Positions 24,537 to 33,949 are shown, counted from the stretch's first letter. The stretch: 64,000 nucleotides of DNA from JAJDTQ01 sp965204235 (GCA_965204235.1 OZ241979.1:372001-436000), one strand, 5' to 3'. Numbers and translations: made by a program. The notes: generated by a model from the sequence alone, not told the origin.

Positions 24537-25550
24537 CTATTTCACGAACATGCCGTCGATGAAGGGCTCGGCTTCCCTGGGGAATATGCCCAGGCTGATG
24601 CCGTCCTTCAGGTACTGCTTCTGGTTGGCCAGGTTCTTCTCGTTGGGCCACTGGAAGTCGCCCGGGAGCAGGAAGACCCTCGTGCGCTCGTAGCCCAGTT
24701 CGATTTCCTTCTCGCCCTCGAGCCCGAACATCTTCTTGGCGTATTTCCGGAAATGCCCGGGGTCGTTCTGCACCCCCGCGATCATCTCCTGCCACGCGGC
24801 CCGGATCTTGCCGATGAGCTCGGGGTTCTTCCGGGCCCATTCGTCCGCGGCGCCGACCCAGCCGAACAGGTGGATGTCCTTCTTCTGGACCTCGTTGATG
24901 ACGTCTCCCAGCTTGGAGATGGAGCGGTACTTCCCCGTGGCCAGGAGCTTGGTGACGTGCGCCTCCCACAGCCACGCGCCTTCCACCTCGCCCTTCTCCA
25001 TGACCGCCCGGATGCCCGCGGCCCCGAGCTTCTTGAGCTGGAAGTCCTTCTCGATGGAGACCCCCTGCTTCCTCATGACGAAATCGAACAGGTTGTAGAG
25101 CGACGTCACCTCGCGGGTAAGGGCGATGGGCTTGCCCCTGAGCTCCATGAGGTCCTTGTAGGGGGAGTCCTTGCGCACGAGGAAGTAGTTGTGGGACGTC
25201 CTCATGTAGGGCTGCACCAGCTTGAGGGGGATGCCCTTGAGGTTGGCCCGCAAGGCCGATTCCGCGGTGGCCAGGCCCACCGGGATGGCGCCGATGGCAA
25301 TGAGGCGCTCGACGTTGGCCACGCTGCCCCAGCGCGGATTCGCCACGAAGCCGTGCTTGCGGTCGAGCTTCTTGTCGATCATGTACTGGCCGCCCAGGCC
25401 GAACACGCCGCCGGACGGGAGGCCGAACTCGACCACGGGAAGGTCTGCGCCCAGGGCTGGCGCGGACGGCCCGGAAGCGAACAGGAACAGCGCGGCGCCC
25501 AGGGCGAACGCATGGAACGGTACAAACCGCTTGACTCTTGCAATGCTCAT
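24537..25550 (-). CDS. ABC transporter periplasmic binding protein, NitT/TauT type
   Basis: A 337-residue protein with a signal peptide (FHAFALGAALFLFASGPSAPALGA). The mature part resembles SsuA/ThiY/NMT1-like receptors: VEFGLPSGGVFGLGGQYMI, IGAIPVGLATAESALRAN, YFLVRKDSPYKDLMELRGKPIAL. Receptors of this type bind sulphonates, nitrate, pyrimidine precursors or aromatic acids; the ligand cannot be told. Its ATG overlaps the ATPase stop (ATGA), so the two are translationally coupled. The long open frame continuing upstream runs through the other two transporter genes and is not real. Confidence 0.85.
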   Translation of the reverse strand: MSIARVKRFVPFHAFALGAALFLFASGPSAPALGADLPVVEFGLPSGGVFGLGGQYMIDKKLDRKHGFVANPRWGSVANVERLIAIGAIPVGLATAESALRANLKGIPLKLVQPYMRTSHNYFLVRKDSPYKDLMELRGKPIALTREVTSLYNLFDFVMRKQGVSIEKDFQLKKLGAAGIRAVMEKGEVEGAWLWEAHVTKLLATGKYRSISKLGDVINEVQKKDIHLFGWVGAADEWARKNPELIGKIRAAWQEMIAGVQNDPGHFRKYAKKMFGLEGEKEIELGYERTRVFLLPGDFQWPNEKNLANQKQYLKDGISLGIFPREAEPFIDGMFVK

Positions 25551-26320
25551 GTCTCCTCCTTTACCAGGTTGAGTATCGTCTCGAGCACCTGCTTCTTGAA
25601 CTCGATGAAGCGCATGTCGTCGGTGTCGCGTTCCGACGATCTCAGGGGGTTCTCGTACACCGCGGCGATCCGGGCCGGGCGGGCGGAGAAGATCACGATC
25701 CGATCCCCCATGTAGGCCGATTCCTCCACGTCGTGGGTGACCAGCAACGCGGTCTGCTTCAGCCGGGAGCAGATCTCCAGGGTGTCTTCCCGCAACTGCC
25801 GGGCGGTGAGCTGGTCGAGCTTGCTGTAGGGCTCGTCCATCAACAGCACCTGGGGCTCGATCACCAGCCCCCGGGCCAGACCCACCCGCTGCCTCATCCC
25901 GCCGGACAGGTACAGCGGGTACTGCTTGCGGAAGTCCTCCAGACCCACCAGCGCCAGGTACTTGTCCAGCCGCTCGTCCCAGTGGTCCGTCGGCACCTCC
26001 ATGCCCTTGAGAGCGAACTTCAGGTTGTCCTCCACCCGCTTCCAGTTGAGCAGCCTGGGGTCCTGGAACACGTAGCCCAACTGGGGGTGCGCCCGCTCGC
26101 CGTCCTCGCCCCCGGAGACGACCTCCACCGTCCCGTGGTCGAGCCGCTCGAGACCCGTAATGATGTTCAACAGGGTCGATTTGCCGCAGCCCGACGGCCC
26201 CAGCAGCGCGGTGATGCCGTATTCCTTCGTGTCGAAGGAGACGCTGTCCAGCACCAGCAACGGCGAGCCGTCCTCGCGCGAGAAGTACTTCACCGCCTCG
26301 TCGATGCGTACGTACGCCAC
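25547..26320 (-). CDS. ABC transporter ATP-binding protein, NitT/TauT type
   Basis: A 257-residue cytoplasmic ATPase: Walker A GPSGCGKST near 38-46, Q-loop FQDPRLLNW, signature LSGGMRQRVGLARGL, Walker B VLLMDEP and H-loop VTHDVEE. The sequence is of the SsuB/TauB group. It lies between the permease (adjacent stop and start) and the binding protein (4-bp overlap). Confidence 0.93.
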   Translation of the reverse strand: MAYVRIDEAVKYFSREDGSPLLVLDSVSFDTKEYGITALLGPSGCGKSTLLNIITGLERLDHGTVEVVSGGEDGERAHPQLGYVFQDPRLLNWKRVEDNLKFALKGMEVPTDHWDERLDKYLALVGLEDFRKQYPLYLSGGMRQRVGLARGLVIEPQVLLMDEPYSKLDQLTARQLREDTLEICSRLKQTALLVTHDVEESAYMGDRIVIFSARPARIAAVYENPLRSSERDTDDMRFIEFKKQVLETILNLVKEET

Positions 26321-27187
26321 CTATCTCCTCCATGCCTCCACGCGCGGACGCCAGCGGGTGACGCTGCGCTCGGCCACGCCGATGACGCCGAACTCGAGGA
26401 AGATCATCACGATCAGGAAGGTGATGGCCCAGGCGAGCACCGCCTTCATGGAGAAGATGTCGAAACCGTGCATGACGCGGTAGCCGACGCCGTTGCTGAA
26501 GCCGAACATCTCCACGAGCACCACCACCTTCCAGGCAAGGCCCAGGCCGTACCGGATGGCGGCCAGGAGATGCGACACGAGCTGGGGCAGGATCACGTCC
26601 ACCAGCTTCGACATCACGCTGGCGTGGAACGCGGTGCTCATGTCGATGAGGTCCTTGTCCAGGGACTTGGTCCCCTGCCAGATGCTGATGGTGAGCATGG
26701 GGAAGATGGTCACCGCCACCGCGGTGTAGGCGCTGAACTCGGTGAGGCCGAAGAACATGATCATCAGCAGCGCCCAGATGAGCCCCGGCATGGTGAGGCC
26801 CAGTATCACCGGCGGCTCGAAGAAGCTCTCCAGGTTCCGGAAGCTGCCCATGACGATCCCCAGCGGGGTGCTCACCAGCATGGCGAAGCCGAAGCCCACG
26901 AAGACGCGCCACAGGGTGCTGCCCATGTCGCTGAAGAACTCCCCGGTCCTGATGATGAGGAACACCTCCGCCAGCGTATCCCACGGTTTCGGCACCAGCG
27001 TGGGCGGAAAGAAGAGGCTCAGGACCCACCACAGGAAAAGGAGCGCGACGATGGATCCCACGCGAAGGGAGACGTCCCAACCGGCCTCGGTCAGGATGGA
27101 GCCGCTCTTCCGGGGTCCTCGAGACGTTTCCGCCACGGGCGCCGCCACCGCCGCAGGTCCGATCGCCAGATCCTCCTGTTTCGCCAT
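26321..27187 (-). CDS. ABC transporter permease, NitT/TauT type
   Basis: A 288-residue inner-membrane protein with about six helices. The binding-protein-dependent permease motif is seen in the cytoplasmic loop (FHASVMSKLVDVILPQLVSHLLAAIRYGLGLAWK, near residues 190-220; EAA-loop type). The N-terminal 40 residues are hydrophilic. It is the first gene of the operon; a strong promoter lies about 100 bp upstream. Confidence 0.9.
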   Translation of the reverse strand: MAKQEDLAIGPAAVAAPVAETSRGPRKSGSILTEAGWDVSLRVGSIVALLFLWWVLSLFFPPTLVPKPWDTLAEVFLIIRTGEFFSDMGSTLWRVFVGFGFAMLVSTPLGIVMGSFRNLESFFEPPVILGLTMPGLIWALLMIMFFGLTEFSAYTAVAVTIFPMLTISIWQGTKSLDKDLIDMSTAFHASVMSKLVDVILPQLVSHLLAAIRYGLGLAWKVVVLVEMFGFSNGVGYRVMHGFDIFSMKAVLAWAITFLIVMIFLEFGVIGVAERSVTRWRPRVEAWRR

Positions 27188-27287
27188 ATGCGGGATCTCC
27201 CTGTCCTGCCCGGGCTTTGCCGCGCCGCCGAAGCCGACGGCGCCGCCTCCTTCTCCCCGGAACGCGCAACTCCGTGCAAACGCGCCG

Positions 27288-27316
27288 ATGTTAGTTCATC
27301 GCATGAAGACTGTCAA
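27288..27316 (-). promoter_or_regulatory. Sigma70-type promoter of the ABC uptake-fbp-fbaB operon
   Basis: A perfect TTGACA (27316-27311), a 17-bp spacer and TAACAT (27293-27288), inside an unusually AT-rich patch. The leader before the permease ATG would be about 95 nt. Confidence 0.75.
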
Positions 27317-27403
27317 ACGCAAATTTTTCACGGACTTACACCATTACCAGAATACTTTACTTCAGGTTCTGCCAGAGTCCAAACACGGAAAGGAGACGCC
27401 ATC

Positions 27404-27577
27404 ATGCTTGACCTCAACGAAATCCCCGTTGCCGAAGGCACCCGGAAAACCTACCTGTCAGCCCTCAACAAGTTGGACGAATGGTTGAAGGGCCGACCCG
27501 TCAATGACGAAACGCTGGCAGGTTATCTATCATACCTGTTCGACCGCGGGAAGTCTCCCGTTTGCGGGAATATTTGA
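27404..27577 (+). pseudogene. Tyrosine recombinase (integrase), N-terminal fragment
   Basis: 57 codons starting MLDLNEIPVAEGTRKTYLSA with an AAGGAG ribosome-binding site. TYLSALNKLDEWLKGR and DETLAGYLSYLFDRGKSP are the SAM-like core-binding domain of phage integrases. The frame then enters the 3' end of SGNH copy 3 and stops. The catalytic domain with R-H-R-Y is missing. A related fragment is at 34709-35167. Confidence 0.7.
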
Positions 27578-28782
27578 AGGCGTCCACGGGGCAGGATGGA
27601 CGCTGGAGCGCCGGACGGCCCGTCGCAGATAGCCGGATGCTCCTCGATGTATTCGAGCAGGGCCTCTGCGGCCCAGCGGTGGCCGGCGAAGTTCCAGTGG
27701 CCGTCGTGGGGCCAATGCGCATCTGTGAGTTTGTTGCTTTGGCGGAGGATGTAGTCGGCCTGGTCGATGACGGGAATGTCGAGGGTTGCCGCCATTTGGC
27801 TCAGCAGCTCGAATATGTGGGTTCCGTGGAGCTTCACCCCGTGGAGCTTCACCTTGTATGAAGCCAGGATGACCAGCTTGGCGCCGTCCCGGTCGGCGCG
27901 CTGCTTGAACTGCTCCAACGCGAAGTGGGTGTAGAGCGGCGTGGCATGGAGGGGCTGTCGCTTCACAGCCTCCACGTACCGATGGAACTCGTGGCGCCGG
28001 TCATGGTCAGAAGGAAACAAGGCTATCTTCTTGTCGCGCAACCAGCGGACAAACCGCGAACGCTGCACCGCTTCCTCCCTGGCGCGGGCGGCCCACGATA
28101 GGGGGGGGGCAATACTGGAAATTCCTGAATTGTTCAGAGGTTCCGAAAGCTGGTCCCGGGGGCGGGACCATGCCAATTCCAACTTCCCGTCCGAGCGCCT
28201 TCGCACCATGGGCTCCAAAAAATTTCTTCGGACCCTTCTTTGAAACCTCAATCCTCTCAGGCCCGGCGTGTTGTCATGGAAATCATTATGAGCGAAGACG
28301 AGCAAGAGCAGTCTGGGATGCAGCAGCCGTGCATACTCGTCGTAGAACGGCAGTTGCTGGACCTGGCCGGTGCCTCCGATCCCGAAGGCGGAAGTGGTGA
28401 TGTTCAGGTGGGGCAGTTCATCGGCAGCGAGTTCTTCGAGTCGAACCTGGAACTTGTCGTGGATGGGGACCTCCCTCGCCTCCACGAAGGAATCTCCGAT
28501 CATCGAGATATGGCAGGTTGCGGCCGCACGCTCGGGGCTCGGGGGTTCGCGGTCGAGGAAGCCCAGGCTGTTGGTGCGGGAGACGGTCCAGAAGTCGAGT
28601 CCGTTGGTAGAGCGTATCTCCGTGTTCGGCGGCCGGACAGTACCCACGTTCGGGACGAATTTCCAGCGGCTATTCGACACCACGAGCGGCATGGTAAGCC
28701 GCAAAAACGCCTCTCCCGCGATTGCGACCAGCATGACGCCCACGAGCAACAGAAGTGCGTTCCAGACGAGCAGGCGCAGCAT
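27523..28782 (-). CDS. Membrane-anchored SGNH/GDSL hydrolase-like protein, copy 3
   Basis: 419 residues. The membrane segment (RLLVWNALLLLVGVMLVAIAG), GDSFVEA, AHND and HDGHWNFAGHRWAAEAL blocks are intact, so the catalytic residues are complete. The last 25 or so residues (after CDGPSGA) differ from other copies because the gene runs into an integrase remnant. The N-terminus is also cut: homology starts only at RRIRW just upstream of the ATG at 28782, next to an IS-like fragment. The middle holds a unique insertion around a run of nine C (28101-28109; IAPPLSWAARA). Confidence 0.75.
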   Translation of the reverse strand: MLRLLVWNALLLLVGVMLVAIAGEAFLRLTMPLVVSNSRWKFVPNVGTVRPPNTEIRSTNGLDFWTVSRTNSLGFLDREPPSPERAAATCHISMIGDSFVEAREVPIHDKFQVRLEELAADELPHLNITTSAFGIGGTGQVQQLPFYDEYARLLHPRLLLLVFAHNDFHDNTPGLRGLRFQRRVRRNFLEPMVRRRSDGKLELAWSRPRDQLSEPLNNSGISSIAPPLSWAARAREEAVQRSRFVRWLRDKKIALFPSDHDRRHEFHRYVEAVKRQPLHATPLYTHFALEQFKQRADRDGAKLVILASYKVKLHGVKLHGTHIFELLSQMAATLDIPVIDQADYILRQSNKLTDAHWPHDGHWNFAGHRWAAEALLEYIEEHPAICDGPSGAPASILPRGRLQIFPQTGDFPRSNRYDR

Positions 28783-28825
28783 CCAACGGATCCGCCGGAG
28801 GGGAGCATAGGCGCTAACCTGTTTT

Positions 28826-28909
28826 TCAAGACGGATACCGGACTCCTTCCAGAAACTCCCGGAGCTGCTCCACCGTCCTCAAGTCCTTGGCGTTCCCAGG
28901 CGTCTTCAT
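28826..28909 (-). pseudogene. Possible transposase N-terminal fragment (27 codons)
   Basis: The frame reads MKTPGNAKDLRTVEQLREFL and stops at 28826, against the 5' end of SGNH copy 3. RT-x-EQ-x-REFLEG is a common opening of IS transposases (ISNCY-like). IS-end-like repeats lie just upstream of it at 28939-29007, as expected for the left end of such an element. Confidence 0.4.
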
Positions 28910-28938
28910 CCTTGCAGCATGAACGGAAGTCGACCTCT

Positions 28939-29007
28939 GTCCAGTGTCATTCCCCATTGGAATCACGTCCCCCCTTCAGTGTCATCCTGCATTGGACAAT
29001 TCTCCCC
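28939..29007 (+). repeat. IS-end-like tandem repeats
   Basis: Two related units, CAGTGTCATTCCCCATTGG and CAGTGTCATCCTGCATTGG, lie 35 bp apart. The second with its flanks recurs at 9621-9660 in inverse orientation. A 19/20 match to TCCTGCATTGGACAATTCT also lies inside SGNH copy 5 (about 46026-46045). Confidence 0.55.
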
Positions 29008-29012
29008 TGCAC

Positions 29013-30167
29013 TCACCGAGTCCCGGTCTCCGGGTCCAGGCCGTAGAAGCGCGCCGCGTTATCGACCAGGAGCTTCCGCCGGGTTTCCTCGCCGATGTCG
29101 CCGCGGTCGAGGAAGACGCTCACCGAGTCCACCAGCCGGTCCGCGTGCGGGATGTCCGACCCGTAGAGCCAGCACTCGTCGCCGAACTCCTCGATGGCGA
29201 ACGGCAACAGCCGCTCGTCCACCTCGAACCCGAAATAGATCTGGCCCCGGCGGATGTATTCCTCCGGCCTGTGTCTGGCCAAGTAGCCCCGGTTGAAGTC
29301 CGCTCCCGCCCGCGCCCCCCGGAGGCCGCTGTACTCCGACACCCGCTCCACCACCGCGGGCACCCAGGAACAGCCGGCTTCGAGGAAGGCGATGCGCAGG
29401 TCCGGGTAACGGTCGGCGACGCCCTTGGAGACCACCCGCTGGAACGCGAACTGCACCGTGAGCCAGAAGGCCATGCTGGTCTTGTCGTGGTGCGTGTCGC
29501 AGACCTCGCCCAAGGCCCGGAAGCTGTGCCCCGTGTGCACCGCCACCGGGAGTCCGGCGTCCGCGGCCGCCCGCCACACGGGCTCCATGGCGTCGTCGTC
29601 CACCCGGTGGTGGCCGGTCATGCCCAGCATCATGACGCCCACCGAGCCCATGTCACGGGTCCGTCGGACCTCCAGGGCGGACGCCTGGGGATCGATGGGG
29701 TCGATGACGGTCACCCACTTGAGCCGGTCCGGGGCCTGGGCCGTCATGTCCGCGATCCAGTTGTTGTAGGCGCGCATCATGGCCACGGACAGGGCCCGGT
29801 CGAAGGTGATGGGATAGGAGAGGAACATGGTGGGATAGAGCACCTGGACCTGCGTGTCCTCCCGGTCCAACTGGTCGAGGCGCGCGGCCACCGTGCGGAG
29901 CTCCGCGCTCTCCACCGGGTCCGCGGCATGGATGCCGGGGGTCACCCTGGCGGGCCGGCCGTCCTTGCTCAGGGGGAAGCCCGCCTGCTGGTAAGGACCG
30001 GTGCGCACCGGGAACGCCCGGGTGTCGATCAACCAGCGCAGGGCCCGGTCCGGGCCCACGTCGATCACCTCGGGCCTTCGGGACCCCGGGCCGGCGTCCC
30101 AGTAGCGGTCGGAAAAAGTGACCTCGGACTCCGACACGTGTCCGTCCGCATCCCATGCCTGGATCAT
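29013..30167 (-). CDS. Amidohydrolase-2 family metal-dependent hydrolase/decarboxylase
   Basis: A 384-residue TIM-barrel protein related to the one at 17963. Motifs: AWDADGHVSESE (D-x-H metal site), SVGVMMLGMTGHHRVDDD, LPVAVHTGHS (His ligand), IAFLEAGCSWVPAVVERVSEY and LYGSDIPHADRL (catalytic Asp). The ATG at 30167 has GGGAAGGGGAGACG upstream. It is monocistronic, with IS-like sequence downstream and a repeat-rich gap upstream. The substrate is unknown. Confidence 0.85.
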   Translation of the reverse strand: MIQAWDADGHVSESEVTFSDRYWDAGPGSRRPEVIDVGPDRALRWLIDTRAFPVRTGPYQQAGFPLSKDGRPARVTPGIHAADPVESAELRTVAARLDQLDREDTQVQVLYPTMFLSYPITFDRALSVAMMRAYNNWIADMTAQAPDRLKWVTVIDPIDPQASALEVRRTRDMGSVGVMMLGMTGHHRVDDDAMEPVWRAAADAGLPVAVHTGHSFRALGEVCDTHHDKTSMAFWLTVQFAFQRVVSKGVADRYPDLRIAFLEAGCSWVPAVVERVSEYSGLRGARAGADFNRGYLARHRPEEYIRRGQIYFGFEVDERLLPFAIEEFGDECWLYGSDIPHADRLVDSVSVFLDRGDIGEETRRKLLVDNAARFYGLDPETGTR

Positions 30168-30370
30168 CGTCTCCCCTTCCCTGTGGGTTCCGGAGATCGC
30201 ACCCCGGACAATCTATTGGAACCGGGGAGCGGGCGCAAACCGCGGCCGAACCGAAAGCATGTCCTCGCCGGAAGCGGAGGCGGGAATCCAGTTTCATCGC
30301 TCTCATACAGGGCGCCATGGAGTCGGGTCGGAAGGATGGAAACACGGGGAGTTGTCACAAGAATGGATGG

Positions 30371-30390
30371 ATTCCCGCTTTCGCGGGAAT
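30371..30390. repeat. REP-like hairpin
   Basis: ATTCCCGCtttcGCGGGAAT is a perfect 8-bp inverted repeat with flanks TGG and GACGGG, a form scattered through many bacterial genomes. It lies in the 455-bp gap between the amidohydrolase and the rhodanese gene, which otherwise holds only repeat copy C. Confidence 0.6.
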
Positions 30391-30408
30391 GACGGGGAGT
30401 GGGCGTCT

Positions 30409-30500
30409 GGCCCCGTTCGTCCTGAGCGTAGCGAAGCGAAGTCGAAGGACGCGCTTTTTCATGGGGAGAGGCGCCTCGAGCCAGAATGGAACAGAGGGTC
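30409..30500 (+). repeat. Dispersed ~105-bp intergenic repeat, copy C
   Basis: It shares the CGTCCTGAGCGTAGCGAAGC core and the GGCGCCTCGAGCC tail with copies A, B and D. It lies directly after the REP-like hairpin. Confidence 0.8.
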
Positions 30501-30622
30501 CGAAGGCCGCTCCTCGCATCGCCGGGGCCGATCTGTTACACGGTGGACTGTTTCGCGCCAGTGCTCGGGCGTCGTCGGGACGCTTCGCGCGCCGGGCCAA
30601 TCTTCCGAGCCGGGAGACGGAC

Positions 30623-32212
30623 TTGAGCAGCCCTTCCATGGACCCCGAGGACGCGCAGGCCCTGTTGGCGTCGGACACCGCCCACGCATGCCTCGACGTG
30701 CGCGAGCGAGGCGAGTTCGCCGCCGCGCAGATCCCCCGCACCAGCCCGCTCAACCGGGGCGCGCTGGAATACCGGGCGCCGGTGATGGTCCCCGACCCGC
30801 GCATTCCCGTGGTGGTCTGCTGCGACGACGGACGCCGCAGCGGCCTCGCCGCCCGGACCCTGGAGCGCATGGGCTACGCGGACGTGAGGACCCTCGCCGG
30901 CGGCATCGACCGATGGCGGAGGCAGGGGTTGCCGCTGCGCTCGGGCTGGGGGGTGCACGGCAAGGAGTACGGCGAACGGGTGGCCCACGCCGGCGGGGTC
31001 ACGCACATGAGCGCACAGGAACTGGCCCGAAGGCGCAAGGCCCACGGGAAAGTGGTGGTGGTGGACGTGCGCTCCCGGGAGGAGTACCTGCGGGGCCACG
31101 TGCCCGAGGCCTACCACATCCCCGGAGGCAACCTGCCGCTGGACGCGCCCCGGCTGCCGCTGGCCGAGGACACGACCCTGGTGGTGAGCTGCGCGGGTCG
31201 AACCCGGGGCATACTCGGAGCGCAGATGCTGCGCGAGAGCGGCTTCGAGAACGTGTACGCGCTGGAGAACGGCGTCATGGGCTGGTTCCTGGCCGGCCAC
31301 GAGATCGCCTCGGGCGAGGGCGAGGAGGTCCCGGAGGCGCGGTCGGACGCCGCTTCCGCCCGGGTCCTGCGCGCCACCGAAGCGCTCGCGGCAAGCGAGG
31401 GGATCCGCCGCTGCTCCCGCGACGCCTTCCTCCCCCTGTACGAGTCCGACCGGGCGTTCTACCTGCTGGACGTGCGGCTGCCCGAGGAATACGGCGCGGG
31501 CCGCATACCCGGGTCCGTCTCCCTGCCCCTGGGGCAGATGGCCCTGGCCCACGAGAACTTCCTGGCGGTCCGCTCGGCGCCGGTCATCGTGGTCTCGGAC
31601 GACGACGTCCGCCCGGTGTGGGCGGCCTCGCTGCTGCAGCGCCTCGGCTTCCGGGACGTGGCGGTCCTCCACCACGGCCTCCGGGGATGGAGCGACGCCG
31701 GCGGCGCCGTGGAGGAAGGGGTTCCCGAGCCGTCCGCATTCGGGCTGGAGGAAGCGCGCCGGAACGCGGCCTTCCTGGACGCCGCGGCGCTCGCGGCCCA
31801 CTTGGCGTCCGGGTCCCTGGCCGTGGACATCCGCAGCGTCGGCGAATACGGCTTCGCCCACGTCCCGGGCGCCCGCTGGCTGCCCCGGGGCCGCCTGGAG
31901 CTGGACGTCGGGAGCATGGCGCCGGACAGGACCGCGCCGCTGGCGGTGGTGTGCGACAACGGCGTCCGCTCCACGCTTGCCGCGGAAACCCTGCGGCGAC
32001 TGGGATACCCCCGCGTCCGGGTGCTCGAAGGCGGGACCGGCGCGTGGGAAGGCAGGGGGCTTGCGCTGGAGGACGGCCTGGAAGGGACCGGGGTCTCCAC
32101 CGAGTATGCACAGGCCGACTTCGGCCACAGCGTGTGGAGCGGCGCGTTGGGGAAGACCCGCCGGGACATGGAGCAGTACCTCTCCTGGGAGGTCGCCCTG
32201 GTCAGGGACTGA
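30623..32212 (+). CDS. Protein of four tandem rhodanese domains
   Basis: 529 residues. The start is taken as TTG 30623 (GGGAG 7 bp upstream); ATG 30638 is the alternative. Four rhodanese-homology domains follow in tandem. Domain 1 has the loop CCDDGRRS, domain 2 SCAGRTRG and domain 4 CDNGVRS, each with the persulphide Cys. Domain 3 has SDDDVRPV with Asp in place of Cys and is probably structural. Each has its DVR-EEY or similar entry motif. Multi-rhodanese proteins of this type take part in thiosulphate or persulphide sulphur transfer. No signal peptide is seen. Confidence 0.88.
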   Translation: MSSPSMDPEDAQALLASDTAHACLDVRERGEFAAAQIPRTSPLNRGALEYRAPVMVPDPRIPVVVCCDDGRRSGLAARTLERMGYADVRTLAGGIDRWRRQGLPLRSGWGVHGKEYGERVAHAGGVTHMSAQELARRRKAHGKVVVVDVRSREEYLRGHVPEAYHIPGGNLPLDAPRLPLAEDTTLVVSCAGRTRGILGAQMLRESGFENVYALENGVMGWFLAGHEIASGEGEEVPEARSDAASARVLRATEALAASEGIRRCSRDAFLPLYESDRAFYLLDVRLPEEYGAGRIPGSVSLPLGQMALAHENFLAVRSAPVIVVSDDDVRPVWAASLLQRLGFRDVAVLHHGLRGWSDAGGAVEEGVPEPSAFGLEEARRNAAFLDAAALAAHLASGSLAVDIRSVGEYGFAHVPGARWLPRGRLELDVGSMAPDRTAPLAVVCDNGVRSTLAAETLRRLGYPRVRVLEGGTGAWEGRGLALEDGLEGTGVSTEYAQADFGHSVWSGALGKTRRDMEQYLSWEVALVRD

Positions 32213-32876
32213 CGGTCCGCCGGGGCCCTCCAACGCCTCCCTCCCCATCCGTCCCCTTCGAGGGCGCGGGACGGGGACGCCGGGGCCGGAACCGCGACGC
32301 TCAGGCGACCTTGCCCGGCAGGTGATGGAAGACGTAGCTTACTCCATCGACCCCACCTAACCCTTTGATTTTCCTAGCAAACTCGGGGGCGTCTGTCAAG
32401 GGCTTTTTCGATGGTTCCGGGCGCCTCTCCGGGGTCCCTTCCGGGCGTCCGTCTGGGCGCCCCGGGGGCACCCTGGGCGCCGTCTTCGGGGCAGGTTGTC
32501 AGGGGCAGGTTGGGGAGAGGGATCGCGCGTTTGTTAAGGTTCACTCCATTAACCCGGCTACCCTCTCCCAACCGGCAACCTACAGGATGCGCGCCCACCC
32601 GTCAATCCCGTCCGCGGGTCCGGCTGGCCTTCCGTGGACCTCGCCGCGGGTGTCGATGGGCGTCCGGGGGGTCCAGCGTCCGATTCGTCCCTGGGCGCGT
32701 CCGAATCTCTGGCCTAGTGGGTTGGGTAGGGAGAGAGAAGAAACGCCATCCTGGGGCAATCCTGGGCGCCCAAGATGGCGTTTCGTTGGGAACCGGCGCC
32801 GATCCTTTGATGCTCTCCAAGTTTTTGTGTGGGCAAGGTATGATCGAGAGGTCAAGGAACCGAGAAGGGAGAGAGG
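32213..32876. other. 664-bp gap, no gene recognised
   Basis: Open frames here show no family features. A perfect 11-bp inverted repeat GAAACGCCATC...GATGGCGTTTC (32740-32750, 32774-32784) could form a hairpin 93 bp before SGNH copy 4. TATGAT at 32839 is a possible -10 element for that gene. Base composition falls towards its 3' end. Confidence 0.5.
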
Positions 32877-33903
32877 ATGCGGATTCGTTGGGTGCTGCGC
32901 CTGATCGGCTGGAACGCGCTTCTATTGTTCGCGGGCGTCGTGCTGATCGCAATGGCCGGGGAAGCCTATCTCCGGCTGACCAGGCCGTTCGTGAAGTCGA
33001 GCAAGCTCTGGGAATTCGTCCCGAACGTGGGTTTTCTCAGGCCTCCGAACACGGAGTTACGGTTTACCAACAGACGCGATTACTGGAACGTCTCCCTCAC
33101 CAATAGCCTGGGCTTCCTCGACCGCGACCCCCCCCCCCCCCCCCCCCGAGCGTGCGGCCGCAACCTGCCATATCTCCATGATCGGAGACTCCTTCGTGGA
33201 GGCGAGGGAAGTTCCCATCGACGACAAGTTCCACGTTCGACTCGAAGAACTCGCAGCCGATGAATTGCCCCACCTGAACATCACGACTTCGGCTTTTGGG
33301 ATCGAAGCCACCGGCCAGGTCCACCAACTGCCGTTCTACGACGAATACGCCCGGTTGCTGTGTCCCAAGCTGCTGGTGCTGGTCTTCGTTCGCAATGATT
33401 TTCGTGAGAACCTGTCGGTCCCGGAAGCATTGACGTTACGAGAACTGACCCTGCCAAACCCACCAAACTTTTTTCAGCGTTCGTGGTTTCTCTTCGTGTT
33501 GCACAAGAAGCTGAAGGGCTTGTTTTCGGACATGGACAAAGAAAATGAGGGGATCCATGAGATGCAATATACCAGCTTCGCAATAGAGCAATTCAAACAA
33601 CGCGCAGACAGGGATGGTGTCAATCTAGTCATCCTGGCGACGCACACGTTGAAGATCAAGGAACCCCTCCGATTCGAAGCGTTGAGCAAAATAGCGGCAT
33701 CCCTCGACATTCCCGTCATCGACCAAGCTGACTACATCCTCCGCCAAGGCTCCAGACTCATGGACGCCCAATGGAAGCACGACGGCCATTGGAACGTTGC
33801 TGGCCACCGCTGGGCTGCCGAAGCCTTGTACGAATACATCAAAGAGCATCCAGCAATCTGCGATAGGCAGTCCGACCCCTTGCCGGACTGCCACAGAAAA
33901 TAA
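32877..33903 (+). pseudogene. SGNH/GDSL hydrolase-like protein, copy 4, frameshifted at a 20-C tract (possibly phase-variable)
   Basis: The 5' part (MRIRWVLRLIGWNALLLFAG...TNSLGFLDRD) and the 3' part (from CHISMIGDSFVEAREVP to the stop at 33903) are in different frames. They join at a run of 20 C (33128-33147). The other copies have a 13-base sequence at this point, so the tract adds seven bases and shifts the frame by one; 19 or 16 C would restore it. The catalytic motifs GDS, RND and HDGHWNVAGHRW are intact. The central section is shorter and AT-richer than in other copies. It may be a contingency gene caught in the off state, a dead copy, or an assembly error in the homopolymer. Confidence 0.75.
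33128..33147. repeat. Homopolymer of 20 C
   Basis: An uninterrupted run of 20 C inside SGNH copy 4. Runs of this length are highly prone to slippage during replication. Confidence 0.9.
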
Positions 33904-33949
33904 CAGTAAACCTGCCCCATCCGTCCACCTGCACCCCCTGAAACCTGCA

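Noticed and set aside
24537..27269. A 910-codon minus-strand frame as one protein
   Set aside because: Only its last 337 codons (the binding protein) make sense. The rest is the wrong frame of the permease and ATPase genes.
32365..33106. Open frames in the gap before SGNH copy 4
   Set aside because: Proline/arginine-rich compositions, no ribosome-binding sites, and no recognisable homology; they end in the antisense or shifted frame of SGNH copy 4.
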